DNA of 8,465 bases from a bacterium UBP18_UBA7526 (GCA_002478245.1 DLMW01000020.1:534-8998); one strand, 5' to 3'; positions 1 through 6,885 are shown, numbered from the stretch's first letter. Numbers and translations are program-made. Notes: a model not told the origin generated them from the letters alone.

Positions 1-18
1 ATGATTTAAATCGATTTT

Positions 19-47
19 TTGACTTTTTAACCTAGATCTGATATACT
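19..47 (+). promoter_or_regulatory. Sigma70-type promoter for the PBP1A gene
   Basis: A TTGACT hexamer at 19-24 and a TATACT hexamer at 42-47 are separated by exactly 17 bases, close to the TTGACA/TATAAT housekeeping consensus. Transcription would start near 53-55, giving a leader of about 30 bases that contains the purine-rich ribosome binding stretch at 65-76 (GAGGAGG then GAAGGG) ahead of the ATG at 85. The surrounding 1-50 is AT-rich, as expected for a promoter. The assignment rests on sequence match alone. Confidence 0.7.
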
Positions 48-84
48 TGTTATCTGACTTCCCAGAGGAGGAAGGGCATTTCTA

Positions 85-2505
85 ATGGGGGTTAGAGAAT
101 TGAAGAAGAAACCTGGCTCCATGGGGGGGAGGAGGATCCCTACAGGCATCCTCGTCCTATGTGCTTTCATCAGCCTGGGCCTGATCATAGCGCCCCTCCA
201 CTTCTATCTCTCCACCCTTCCTTCCATTCGTGCCTTTGAGGAATATCGACCGGGGATTATCACTAAGTTATATGATGCAAATGGCCAGCTAATCGGAGAG
301 TTTCTTGAAGAGAGGAGGATACTCCTTCCTCTGACCTCTATCCCCAGGAGCCTCCTGGAGGCTACTATCGCTGTCGAGGACTCTAGATTCTATCGCCACT
401 GTGGGATAGACTTCCTGGGGATTGTGAGGGCTCTCTGGACGAACCTAAAGGCAAGAAGGGTTGTGGAAGGGGGCTCAACCATCACCCAGCAGCTCTCCAA
501 GCTCTTATTCTTAACCCCAGAGAAGACCATTGGGCGGAAGATAAAGGAGGTGGTCTTGGCCCTCCAGATCGAGCATAGATACTCTAAGGATGAGATATTA
601 GAGTTATACTTCAATCAGATCTACTTTGGCCATGGGGCCTATGGGGTGGAGGCCGCAGCCAATACCTACTTTGGGAAACGTACCCAGGAATTGACCTTGG
701 CCGAATCTGCTCTCCTTGCCGGTCTTCCCAGATGGCCTGCCCACTACTCCCCTTATAATAACCCAGAGGTGGCCTTGAAGAGAAGGGCCCATGCCCTGAG
801 GAGAATGGTCAAGGAGGGCTTCATCACAGAACAAGAGGCTCGCCAGGCATCCCAGGAGCCCCTGAGATTGAAGAAGCTTACTGCTGGTGAGAATGAGGCT
901 CCCTATTTTGTGGAGCATGTCAGACGAAAGCTTGAGAAAAGATACGGAACCCATGCCATCTATCGGGGAGGACTAAAGGTCTATACCACTTTAGATTTGG
1001 AGATAGAGAAGATTGCCCAAAGATCGCTTAAGGAGGGGTTAAGGAATATAGATAAGACCTTGGGTTGGAGGAAGCCAGAGAGAGCAACAGAGGAGGAATT
1101 GAGCCTCTTTGCTAAGGAGAAGAGGTCCCGGATCCTGGCCCGGCTTAAAGAAGATGGGGTCTATCCTGGGATAGTGGTAGAGGCTACGAGCACCTTTGCT
1201 TCCATAGACCTGGGGGGAGGATTGGAGGGGATCCTGCCTGCCAAGAATATCGCCTGGACCGGTTTTAGATCTCCTTCCACAATCCTTAAAGCCAAGGATA
1301 AGGTGGAGGTCCGGGTCGTGGAACTGGACAGAGAAAAAGAGAGGATAATATTAGCCTTAGAGCAGAGGCCAAAGATTCAGGGGAGTATCGTAGTCCTGGA
1401 ACCAAGCAGCGGATATATTAAGGCCATGGTGGGAGGATATGACTTTGAGGAGAGCGAGTTCAATCGGGTAACCCAGGCCCGCAGACAACCGGGCTCTGCC
1501 TTCAAGCCCTTCATCTACACCACGGCCATTGATTGTGGCTACCCCCCTAACTATATCATAATCGATGCCCCGGTAATCTATGATGACTGGGGTGAGAAGT
1601 GGACTCCCCAAAATTATGACGAGAGGTATATTGGACCCACTACCTTGAGGGTAGGTCTGGCCCAATCGAGGAATGTGGTTACCGTAAAACTACTGGAGGA
1701 GATCGGGGTCAAGAGGGTGATTAGCTATGCTCATAGGATGGGGATCAAGAGTTACCTGGGACCCAATCTCTCCTTGGCCCTGGGGACCTCAGAGGTCATC
1801 CCCTTAGAGATGGCCGCAGCCTATGCTATATTCCCCAACCAGGGGATAAAGACCGAACCCCTATCCATTCTGAAGGTTCTCGATCGCGATGGAAATGTCT
1901 TAGAGGAGAATTTTCCTAAGGAAGAGGAGGTCTTGAAGCCCACCACCTGCTATCTCATGACCAATCTCTTAAGAGGAGTGGTGGAGCAGGGCACGGGCTG
2001 GAGGGCTAGGGCAGTGGGCCGTCCCTGTGCCGCCAAGACAGGAACCACGGATGAGTGTACCGATGCCTGGTTTATTGGTTTTGCTCCTGACCTTGTCACT
2101 TGCGTCTGGGTAGGGTTTGACGAGAAGATATCTATGGGTAAGGATATGACCGGTTCTCGGGTAGCCGGGCCGATCTGGACCGATTTCATGAGTGAAGTCT
2201 TTAAGGATAAGCCAATCAGAGAGTTTCCTACCCCGGAGAAAGGGCTCTCCTTTGCCCGGATCTGCCCGGAGAGCGGCCTTTTGGCAACCAAGGAGTGCCC
2301 CCGGGTGATGGTGGAGGCCTTCCTAGAGGGAACAGAGCCTACAGATACTTGCGATCTCCATGGTCTGGAAAGGGTTCCTGGGAAGGGATGGGCCTTAAGG
2401 CTCATCGAGCCGGCGAGGAAGGAGGAACTGGAGAGCCCCTTCAGTCTAAAACTCATACCCTTAAAAGAATTAGAGAGTATCAGCGAAGAAGCTTATTGCG
2501 AATAG
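85..2505 (+). CDS. Class A penicillin-binding protein 1A (bifunctional transglycosylase/transpeptidase)
   Basis: This 806-residue enzyme polymerises lipid II into glycan strands and cross-links their peptides at the outer face of the inner membrane. A short basic N-terminus (KKK, GGRR) precedes one membrane anchor at about residues 20-42. The GT51 transglycosylase domain spans about 60-235, with the catalytic-Glu motif AVEDSRFYRHCGID (E98), the GGSTITQQL motif (129-137) and a conserved KDEILELYFNQIYFG stretch (168-182). A connecting/OB-like region covers about 290-430. The transpeptidase domain (about 434-705) has all three active-site motifs: SAFK (S471, K474), SRN (528-530) and KTGT (651-654). 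The C-terminal tail carries Cys727, Cys738 and Cys756 in the CPESG...CP...GTEPTDTC pattern seen in many mrcA/ponA proteins. Length is normal for the family. The ATG at 85 follows a GAAGGG/GAGGAGG ribosome binding region; an internal ATG at 121 is possible but less well placed. The gene has its own upstream promoter and reads towards the DUF2148 gene 88 bases downstream. Confidence 0.96.
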   Translation: MGVRELKKKPGSMGGRRIPTGILVLCAFISLGLIIAPLHFYLSTLPSIRAFEEYRPGIITKLYDANGQLIGEFLEERRILLPLTSIPRSLLEATIAVEDSRFYRHCGIDFLGIVRALWTNLKARRVVEGGSTITQQLSKLLFLTPEKTIGRKIKEVVLALQIEHRYSKDEILELYFNQIYFGHGAYGVEAAANTYFGKRTQELTLAESALLAGLPRWPAHYSPYNNPEVALKRRAHALRRMVKEGFITEQEARQASQEPLRLKKLTAGENEAPYFVEHVRRKLEKRYGTHAIYRGGLKVYTTLDLEIEKIAQRSLKEGLRNIDKTLGWRKPERATEEELSLFAKEKRSRILARLKEDGVYPGIVVEATSTFASIDLGGGLEGILPAKNIAWTGFRSPSTILKAKDKVEVRVVELDREKERIILALEQRPKIQGSIVVLEPSSGYIKAMVGGYDFEESEFNRVTQARRQPGSAFKPFIYTTAIDCGYPPNYIIIDAPVIYDDWGEKWTPQNYDERYIGPTTLRVGLAQSRNVVTVKLLEEIGVKRVISYAHRMGIKSYLGPNLSLALGTSEVIPLEMAAAYAIFPNQGIKTEPLSILKVLDRDGNVLEENFPKEEEVLKPTTCYLMTNLLRGVVEQGTGWRARAVGRPCAAKTGTTDECTDAWFIGFAPDLVTCVWVGFDEKISMGKDMTGSRVAGPIWTDFMSEVFKDKPIREFPTPEKGLSFARICPESGLLATKECPRVMVEAFLEGTEPTDTCDLHGLERVPGKGWALRLIEPARKEELESPFSLKLIPLKELESISEEAYCE

Positions 2506-2521
2506 CAAAGTCCTACGTCAG

Positions 2522-2560
2522 CGGTTGCGCGACTCGTCGCGGCCATCAGCAGCGCAACCG
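2522..2560. repeat. GC-rich perfect inverted repeat between PBP1A and the DUF2148 gene
   Basis: CGGTTGCGC (2522-2530) is exactly complementary to GCGCAACCG (2552-2560), a 9-bp stem enclosing 21 bases. A nested alternative, CGCGA/TCGCG with loop CTCG at 2528-2541, could also form. There is no T-run after it, so it is not a standard intrinsic terminator. The strong GC content contrasts with the AT-rich bases that follow. It could be a transcript-processing or stability hairpin, or one copy of a dispersed palindromic element; only the symmetry is seen directly. Confidence 0.6.
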
Positions 2561-2566
2561 ATAGAC

Positions 2567-2582
2567 GAATAACCAATTATTC
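2567..2582. promoter_or_regulatory. Small palindrome beside the DUF2148 ribosome binding site
   Basis: GAATAA (2567-2572) and TTATTC (2577-2582) are perfect inverted copies around CCAA. The palindrome ends one base before the AGGGGG ribosome binding site (2584-2589) of the gene starting at 2594. It could be an operator for a dimeric regulator or a weak RNA hairpin affecting translation. A 6-bp AT-rich palindrome can also occur by chance. Confidence 0.3.
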
Positions 2583-2593
2583 CAGGGGGTATC

Positions 2594-3121
2594 ATGATAG
2601 AAAAGGGCTTAGATATAGAGAAAAAAGTAATTGGGAGAGTGGCGGAGTTTATGTGTGCCAGTGCCCGCACAGCACCCAAGGCAAAAGGGATGGACAATAT
2701 GGTAACCGCCATTATAACTGGCAAGGATAAGGAGCGCTTGGCAGATGAGATGGAGAGGATTGGGAAAGAAAAGAAGGGAAAGAGTTTCTTGAGGGATAGT
2801 GAGAATGTAAGGAAGGCACCCCTTTTGGTCCTGATGGGGACAAAGGCCCGGCCTATTGGGTTAGAGGTCTGTGGGTTATGTGGTTTCAAAAATTGTAAGG
2901 AACTAGAAAAAGCAGGTGGGATATGTGCCTTCAATAGCGGAGACTTAGGGATTGCTCTAGGAAGTGCAGTCTCTTTAGCAAGTAGTTTCCATGTAGATAA
3001 CCGAATTATGTATACCGCAGGGATTGCTGCTTTAAATCTTAAACTATTGGGAAAGGAGACAAGAATTGCCTTCGCCATTCCTCTGAGTATCAGTGGGAAG
3101 AATCCTTTCTTCGATAGGTAA
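2594..3121 (+). CDS. DUF2148 ferredoxin-like protein, probable Fe-S binding
   Basis: The 175-residue soluble protein matches the DUF2148 (ferredoxin domain-containing) family, common in anaerobic bacteria and archaea and without an established function. Visible family hallmarks are SARTAPKAKG near the N-terminus (23-32), the cysteine cluster CGLCGFKNC (C93, C96, C101) followed by C111, the DLGIALGSA segment (117-125) and VDNRIMYTAG (134-143). The four cysteines can plausibly hold an iron-sulfur cluster; C21 is a further candidate. There is no signal peptide or membrane segment, so it is expected in the cytoplasm. The ATG at 2594 follows AGGGGG with a short four-base spacer, an arrangement like that of the HU gene. 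It lies 88 bases after the PBP1A gene on the same strand with no clear terminator between them, so cotranscription is possible, but no functional tie to cell-wall synthesis is evident. It ends before a strong terminator. The family call is firm; any redox or electron-transfer role is inference. Confidence 0.88.
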   Translation: MIEKGLDIEKKVIGRVAEFMCASARTAPKAKGMDNMVTAIITGKDKERLADEMERIGKEKKGKSFLRDSENVRKAPLLVLMGTKARPIGLEVCGLCGFKNCKELEKAGGICAFNSGDLGIALGSAVSLASSFHVDNRIMYTAGIAALNLKLLGKETRIAFAIPLSISGKNPFFDR

Positions 3122-3160
3122 CACAGATAGGCACGGATACTAACATGGATTAGTACAGAT
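3121..3160 (+). repeat. Degenerate short tandem repeats (consensus about RYAYRGAT)
   Basis: Four related octamers follow each other: ACACAGAT (3121-3128), GCACGGAT (3131-3138), ACATGGAT (3143-3150) and GTACAGAT (3153-3160), with start-to-start steps of 10, 12 and 10 bases. The run begins on the last base of the DUF2148 stop codon and ends at the terminator. The near 10-base step puts copies on about the same face of the helix. Similar ACACGGAT-type runs occur between genes in other bacteria as far as I recall; their role is unknown to me. Confidence 0.5.
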
Positions 3161-3195
3161 AAAAACAAGGGCCCGGAAGGGCCCTTTTAATTTTT
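3161..3195. terminator. Bidirectional intrinsic terminator between convergent gene groups
   Basis: AAGGGCCC (3167-3174) pairs perfectly with GGGCCCTT (3179-3186) around a GGAA loop, an 8-bp GC-rich stem with a GNRA-type tetraloop. On the plus strand it runs into TTTTAATTTTT, which ends the DUF2148 transcript. On the minus strand the same stem is followed by GTTTTT (from the A-run at 3161-3165), so it can also stop transcripts arriving from the phosphoribosyltransferase gene that ends at 3319. The position at the meeting point of convergent genes fits this double use. Confidence 0.88.
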
Positions 3196-3253
3196 CACTT
3201 ATATCTCCAGATATTAGGAATTCAAATTGGGCACTCAACTAACCAAAACTTGT

Positions 3254-3295
3254 TCGACCCGCCTTTCAAAGTACTTTGTACGGCGGACAGGTCGA
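3254..3295. repeat. Composite palindromic element in the convergent intergenic region
   Basis: TCGACC (3254-3259) pairs with GGTCGA (3290-3295). Inside it, CCGCC (3259-3263) pairs with GGCGG (3282-3286), sharing one base with the outer arm. At the core is the perfect 12-base palindrome CAAAGTACTTTG (3267-3278). TTGT just outside on the left and ACAA just outside on the right could extend the outer stem across a two-base bulge. The unit lies between the terminator and the end of the phosphoribosyltransferase gene and has no coding potential that I recognise. It looks like a REP/MITE-type palindromic unit or a structured 3' element of the minus-strand transcript; only the symmetry is certain. 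Confidence 0.6.
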
Positions 3296-3318
3296 GTACA
3301 ATTACATTAGTAGAATAT

Positions 3319-3855
3319 CTATCGTTCTTTGACCCTTAAGAGGGTCTTTATTTTGAGGCCGGTCTCTTTCTCTATTCTCTTCTTTCCCTCTCCCCTCTCA
3401 AAGACAGTGATGACATCTGCGATTTTGATTCCTGCTTTCTTTAGGGCCTTTATGATGCCCAGTAATGTCCCGCCTGTGGAAACGATATCATCGACAATGA
3501 GCACCCGGTCTCCTTTCTTTAGGCCATTGACATACATCTTGCACTCTGCATAGCCGGTCTTCTGATACACCTTCAGTTCCCCTTCCAGTCTATACTCCTT
3601 CTTCCTGATGACATTTAAAGGGATCTTTGTCTTGTAGGAGAGAAGGGTTGCTATGGGAATGCCCATGGCCTCAGGGGTGACGATGTAGTCAACATTATCG
3701 AACTCGGCGACCTCCATGATCCTCTTTACCACATCCTCTAAAACTTCCGGTTCTATGGAAGGTATCCCATCCGTTACGGGATGAACAACGTATCTGTAAT
3801 GCCCCTTCATCACTACGGGAGAGGTCTCCCATAACTCTTTTAGTCTCTCAAGCAA
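3319..3855 (-). CDS. hpt: Archaeal-type hypoxanthine/guanine phosphoribosyltransferase (type I PRTase)
   Basis: The 178-residue cytoplasmic enzyme is expected to join a purine base (hypoxanthine or guanine, possibly adenine) to PRPP, giving the nucleotide and pyrophosphate in purine salvage. The PRPP-binding signature VLIVDDIVSTGGT is at 118-130 with its two acidic residues D122 and D123; a TPEAMGIPIAT loop (60-70) and a conserved RKKEYRLEGE segment (84-93) also fit. The N-terminal MLERLKE, HPVTDGIP (25-32) and MYVNGLKKGDRV (107-118) resemble the Hpt family described from methanogenic archaea more than the usual bacterial Hpt or Apt, as judged from memory. The start is TTG at 3855, chosen because AGAGGAGG (3862-3869) sits six bases upstream and the N-terminus then begins as in relatives. 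It is the last gene of the minus-strand group, 70 bases after HU. Substrate choice cannot be read from the sequence; an adenine PRTase or an orotate-PRTase-like paralogue is the alternative. Confidence 0.85.
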   Translation of the reverse strand: MLERLKELWETSPVVMKGHYRYVVHPVTDGIPSIEPEVLEDVVKRIMEVAEFDNVDYIVTPEAMGIPIATLLSYKTKIPLNVIRKKEYRLEGELKVYQKTGYAECKMYVNGLKKGDRVLIVDDIVSTGGTLLGIIKALKKAGIKIADVITVFERGEGKKRIEKETGLKIKTLLRVKER

Positions 3856-3869
3856 GATAGGCCTCCTCT

Positions 3870-3891
3870 AAATCGGAAAAAAACCCGATTT
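3870..3891 (-). promoter_or_regulatory. Hairpin just upstream of the hpt ribosome binding site
   Basis: Read on the minus strand, AAATCGG (3891-3885) pairs with CCGATTT (3876-3870) around a loop of G followed by seven Ts. The 3' arm directly abuts the AGAGGAGG ribosome binding site of hpt (3862-3869). The T-run lies in the loop, so this is not a normal terminator. The hairpin could tune translation of hpt or mark an mRNA processing point between HU and hpt. Function is inferred from position only. Confidence 0.4.
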
Positions 3892-3925
3892 CGGTCAACA
3901 ACTGAGATTAACCGTTAGTAACTAC

Positions 3926-4225
3926 TCATTTGATGGCTTCTCTTAGAATCTGGGAGGGTTTGAATACCGGAACCTTCTTGGCCGGGATCTGGATGGTAGC
4001 CCCGGTCTGGGGATTCCTTCCTGTTCTGGCTCCCCTCTCTCTTACACTGAAGATACCCAGTCCTTTGAGGATAACCCTATCCCCTTTGGTTAAAGATTCC
4101 TGGATGCTCTTGATGACCGCCTCCACGGCCTTCTCCGCCTCCTGCTTGGTGCAGGTTACCTTGGCTACCTCCTCCACCAATTCCGCCTTTCTCATGGGAC
4201 AACGCCCCTTCTCTTTGCAGGTCAT
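3926..4225 (-). CDS. hup: HU-family nucleoid DNA-binding protein
   Basis: HU forms dimers that bind and bend DNA with little sequence preference and help compact the nucleoid. The 99-residue product has the full HU/IHF fold: an N-terminal helical pair beginning MRKAELVEEVAK (from residue 11), the GDRVILKGLGIF strand region (48-59), the DNA-contacting beta arm with RNPQTG (70-75) and the C-terminal FKPS (88-91) before the last helix. The chosen ATG at 4225 is two bases past the ppdK stop codon and has GGGGG five bases upstream inside the ppdK end, which suggests translational coupling. It adds the unusual extension MTCKEKGRCP with two cysteines. A start at the ATG at 4195 would give a standard 89-residue HU but has only a weak AAGGGG at nine bases. 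The family is certain; the exact start is not. IHF subunits share the fold, but nothing here points specifically to IHF. Confidence 0.92.
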   Translation of the reverse strand: MTCKEKGRCPMRKAELVEEVAKVTCTKQEAEKAVEAVIKSIQESLTKGDRVILKGLGIFSVRERGARTGRNPQTGATIQIPAKKVPVFKPSQILREAIK

Positions 4226-4227
4226 GT

Positions 4228-6885
4228 TTACCCCCTTTCTTTTAATGCGGCATGGGCCGCAGCCAACCGGGCGATGGGGACCCGATAGGGAGAACAACTT
4301 ACATAGTCTAGACCAACCCGATGGCAGAATTCGACACTAGATGGCTCCCCCCCGTGCTCCCCACAGATCCCAACCTTTAAATCCTTCCTTGTCTCCCTTC
4401 CCTTCTTGACCCCCATCTCAATGAGTTTCCCTACCCCTTTCTGATCTAAGACCTCAAAGGGGTTATTGTCTAAGACATTCTTCTCTAAGTAGGCGGGTAG
4501 GAACTTTCCCTCGATATCATCCCGGGAGAAGCCGAAGACTGTCTGGGTTAGATCATTCGTTCCAAAGGAGAAGAACTCTGCTTCCCTTGCGATCTCATCT
4601 GCCGTAATACAGGCCCGGGGTAATTCAATCATGGTTCCCACAGAATATTCTACCCTCACCTTCTTTCTCTTCATCACCTCATCTGCTACCCTATGGACAT
4701 CCTCTTTGGTCAATCTCAATTCATTTATGTGGCCTACCACAGGGATCATGATCTCTGGGATTACCTTATAGCCCTCTTTGGTAAGGTCACAGGCGGCCTC
4801 AAATATCGCCTGAGCCTGCATCCTATAGATCTCTGGGGTAGTGACCCCCAATCTACAGCCCCGATGGCCGAGCATGGGGTTTATCTCTCTTAGGGCCTCT
4901 ATCTTACGGAGCAGGCTCTCCTTCTGAGCAATCCTCTTCTTGGGGCCTTTCTTGGCCTTTAAGGTTGTAATCTCAACTAATAACTCCTCAATCCTGGGCA
5001 GGAATTCATGTAAGGGGGGATCGAGAAGTCGGATAGTAACCGGGAGGCCCTCCATGGCCTTGAATATCCCCGTGAAGTCCCCTCTCTGCATGGGGAGAAG
5101 CTTCTTCAGGGCCTTCTCTCTTGTCTTTTCATCCCCGGCTAAGATCATCTCCTGGACGACAGGGAGTCTCTTTTCCCCGAAGAACATATGCTCTGTCCGG
5201 CATAACCCAATCCCTTCTGCTCCGAATTCCCTTGCTTTCCAAGCATCCTTTGGGGTATCGGCATTGGTCCTCACTCCCAGCCTTCTTTCCTCATCCGCCC
5301 ATTTCATAAGTACCTGGAACTCCTCACTCAGAGCAGGCTCGATGGTATGCACCTTCCCTAGGATGACCTCTCCCGTATTCCCATTCAGGGAGATGTAATC
5401 CCCCTCCTTAACAATTATCTCCCCCACCACGAATCTCTTTCCCTCGTAGTCCACATCTAGGGCCTCACAGCCCGCCACACAGCACTTCCCCATCCCCCTT
5501 GCTACCACAGCGGCGTGGCTGGTCATCCCTCCCCGAGAGGTCAATATCCCTTGGGCAGCGGCCATGCCATGGATATCCTCAGGGCTAGTCTCATTCCGCA
5601 CCAGGATAACCTTCCTCCCCTTCTGGGCTTCCTCGACAGCCTGGTCAGCAGTGAAGACCACCTCACCCACTGCTGCTCCCGGAGAGGCGGCCAATCCCTT
5701 GGCGATGACCTTCACCCTTGCCTTAGGATCGATCCTCCTATGCAGTAACTGATCCAGCTGATCGGGTTCCACACGCAGTAGGGCCTCTTCTCTACTAATC
5801 AACCCCTCCCTCACCATATCGACCGCGATCTTCAAGGCCGCCTGAGCGGTCCTCTTTCCCGTCCTGGTCTGCAACAGAAAGAGCCTCTTATTCTGAATGG
5901 TGAACTCCAAGTCCTGAATGTCCCGATAGTGCCTCTCTAAGTTCTTGTAGATTCTCACCAATTCTCTATAGACCTGAGGCATCTCCTTGGCCAACCGCGA
6001 TATCTTCTTTGGGGTCCTTATCCCCGCCACTACGTCCTCACCCTGAGCATTCAGTAGATACTCTCCAAAGAACTCCTTCTCCCCTGTTGCCGGGTCTCTG
6101 GTAAAGGCCACCCCTGTCCCAGAGTCCCAGCCCATATTCCCAAAGACCATGCTCTGGACATTGGCGGCTGTTCCCCAGGTATGGGGGAGGTTATGGAGGT
6201 TTCGATAGGTAATGGCCCTTTGGGTATTCCAGGAGCCAAAGACAGCATCGATGGCCATGAAGAGCTGCCTCCTGGGGTCTTGAGGGAATTCCTCCTTCGT
6301 CTTCTCCTTTACCCTTTTCTTAAACCTCTCTACCAGGTCTTGTAAGGCTGGGGTATTGAACTCGGTATCGAGCCTTATCCCAAGTTCCTTCTTCTTCTTT
6401 TCAATGATCTTTTCAAATTCGGCCGCTTCCATGCCCAGCACCACGTGGGCGAACATCTGGATGAGCCTTCGGTAGGCATCCCAGGTGAACCTCTCCTGGC
6501 CCATGGCCTTAATCAATCCCTTAATCGTCTCATCATTCAACCCTAGGTTTAGGATGGTATCCATCATCCCCGGCATGCTGACCCTTGCCCCGGAGCGCAC
6601 GGAAACTAAAAGAGGATTATCTCTATCCCCAAATCCAGAACCCATCACCTTTTCCAGTCTCTTCAGATTCCGATCAATCTCCTCCTTCAGTCCTTCCGGG
6701 TATTTCCCTTTATGCTCATAATAGTAGGTACAGGCCTCAGTGGTAATGGTGAATCCGGGAGGGACCGGGATGCCTAGGTTGGTCATCTCCGCCAGGTCTG
6801 CTCCCTTTCCTCCCAAGAGGTTCCTCATCCTAGTATTCCCCTCTGCCTTGCCTCCCCCAAAGAAATAGACATACTTCTTGGCCAT
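4228..6885 (-). CDS. ppdK: Pyruvate, phosphate dikinase
   Basis: PPDK reversibly converts ATP, phosphate and pyruvate to AMP, pyrophosphate and PEP in the cytoplasm; anaerobes use it for gluconeogenesis or as a pyrophosphate-dependent substitute for pyruvate kinase. The 885-residue length is typical. The N-terminal ATP-grasp domain begins with RNLLGGKGADLAEM (21-34) and includes SVRSGARVSMPGMMDT (95-110) and MGWDSGTGVAFTRDPATG (251-268). The swivelling domain carries TSRGGMTSHAAVVARG with catalytic His457 and Thr455, the position phosphorylated in regulated PPDKs. The C-terminal PEP/pyruvate TIM barrel shows LCRTEHMFF (561-569), MLGHRGCRLG (671-680), GTMIELPRA (750-758), FGTNDLTQT (774-782) and GICGEHGGEPSS with catalytic Cys841. 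All key residues are present, so it should be active. PEP synthase is excluded by the PPDK-specific motifs and layout. Start ATG at 6885 has AAGGAGGG eight bases upstream (6894-6901). It lies 40 bases after glyS and two bases before HU. No PPDK regulatory protein gene is present in the window. Confidence 0.97.
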   Translation of the reverse strand: MAKKYVYFFGGGKAEGNTRMRNLLGGKGADLAEMTNLGIPVPPGFTITTEACTYYYEHKGKYPEGLKEEIDRNLKRLEKVMGSGFGDRDNPLLVSVRSGARVSMPGMMDTILNLGLNDETIKGLIKAMGQERFTWDAYRRLIQMFAHVVLGMEAAEFEKIIEKKKKELGIRLDTEFNTPALQDLVERFKKRVKEKTKEEFPQDPRRQLFMAIDAVFGSWNTQRAITYRNLHNLPHTWGTAANVQSMVFGNMGWDSGTGVAFTRDPATGEKEFFGEYLLNAQGEDVVAGIRTPKKISRLAKEMPQVYRELVRIYKNLERHYRDIQDLEFTIQNKRLFLLQTRTGKRTAQAALKIAVDMVREGLISREEALLRVEPDQLDQLLHRRIDPKARVKVIAKGLAASPGAAVGEVVFTADQAVEEAQKGRKVILVRNETSPEDIHGMAAAQGILTSRGGMTSHAAVVARGMGKCCVAGCEALDVDYEGKRFVVGEIIVKEGDYISLNGNTGEVILGKVHTIEPALSEEFQVLMKWADEERRLGVRTNADTPKDAWKAREFGAEGIGLCRTEHMFFGEKRLPVVQEMILAGDEKTREKALKKLLPMQRGDFTGIFKAMEGLPVTIRLLDPPLHEFLPRIEELLVEITTLKAKKGPKKRIAQKESLLRKIEALREINPMLGHRGCRLGVTTPEIYRMQAQAIFEAACDLTKEGYKVIPEIMIPVVGHINELRLTKEDVHRVADEVMKRKKVRVEYSVGTMIELPRACITADEIAREAEFFSFGTNDLTQTVFGFSRDDIEGKFLPAYLEKNVLDNNPFEVLDQKGVGKLIEMGVKKGRETRKDLKVGICGEHGGEPSSVEFCHRVGLDYVSCSPYRVPIARLAAAHAALKERG

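Noticed and set aside
1950..2456. A 168-codon minus-strand open frame opposite the PBP1A transpeptidase domain
   Set aside because: It lies wholly within PBP1A, whose frame carries all catalytic motifs; no recognisable motif or ribosome binding site supports the antisense frame.
2518..3168. A 216-codon minus-strand open frame opposite the DUF2148 gene
   Set aside because: It runs antisense to a clearly conserved protein, resembles no family I know, crosses the palindrome and terminator region, and has low-complexity S/P/L-rich composition typical of an antisense shadow.
3866..3896. A promoter for hpt using TTGACC as -35
   Set aside because: The matching -10 would be a poor GATTTA at 18 bases, and transcription would then start within or after the ribosome binding site.
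4226..4297. A longer HU start at 4297, adding 24 further residues
   Set aside because: It would overlap the conserved C-terminus of PPDK by about 70 bases, and the added residues are just ppdK read in another frame.
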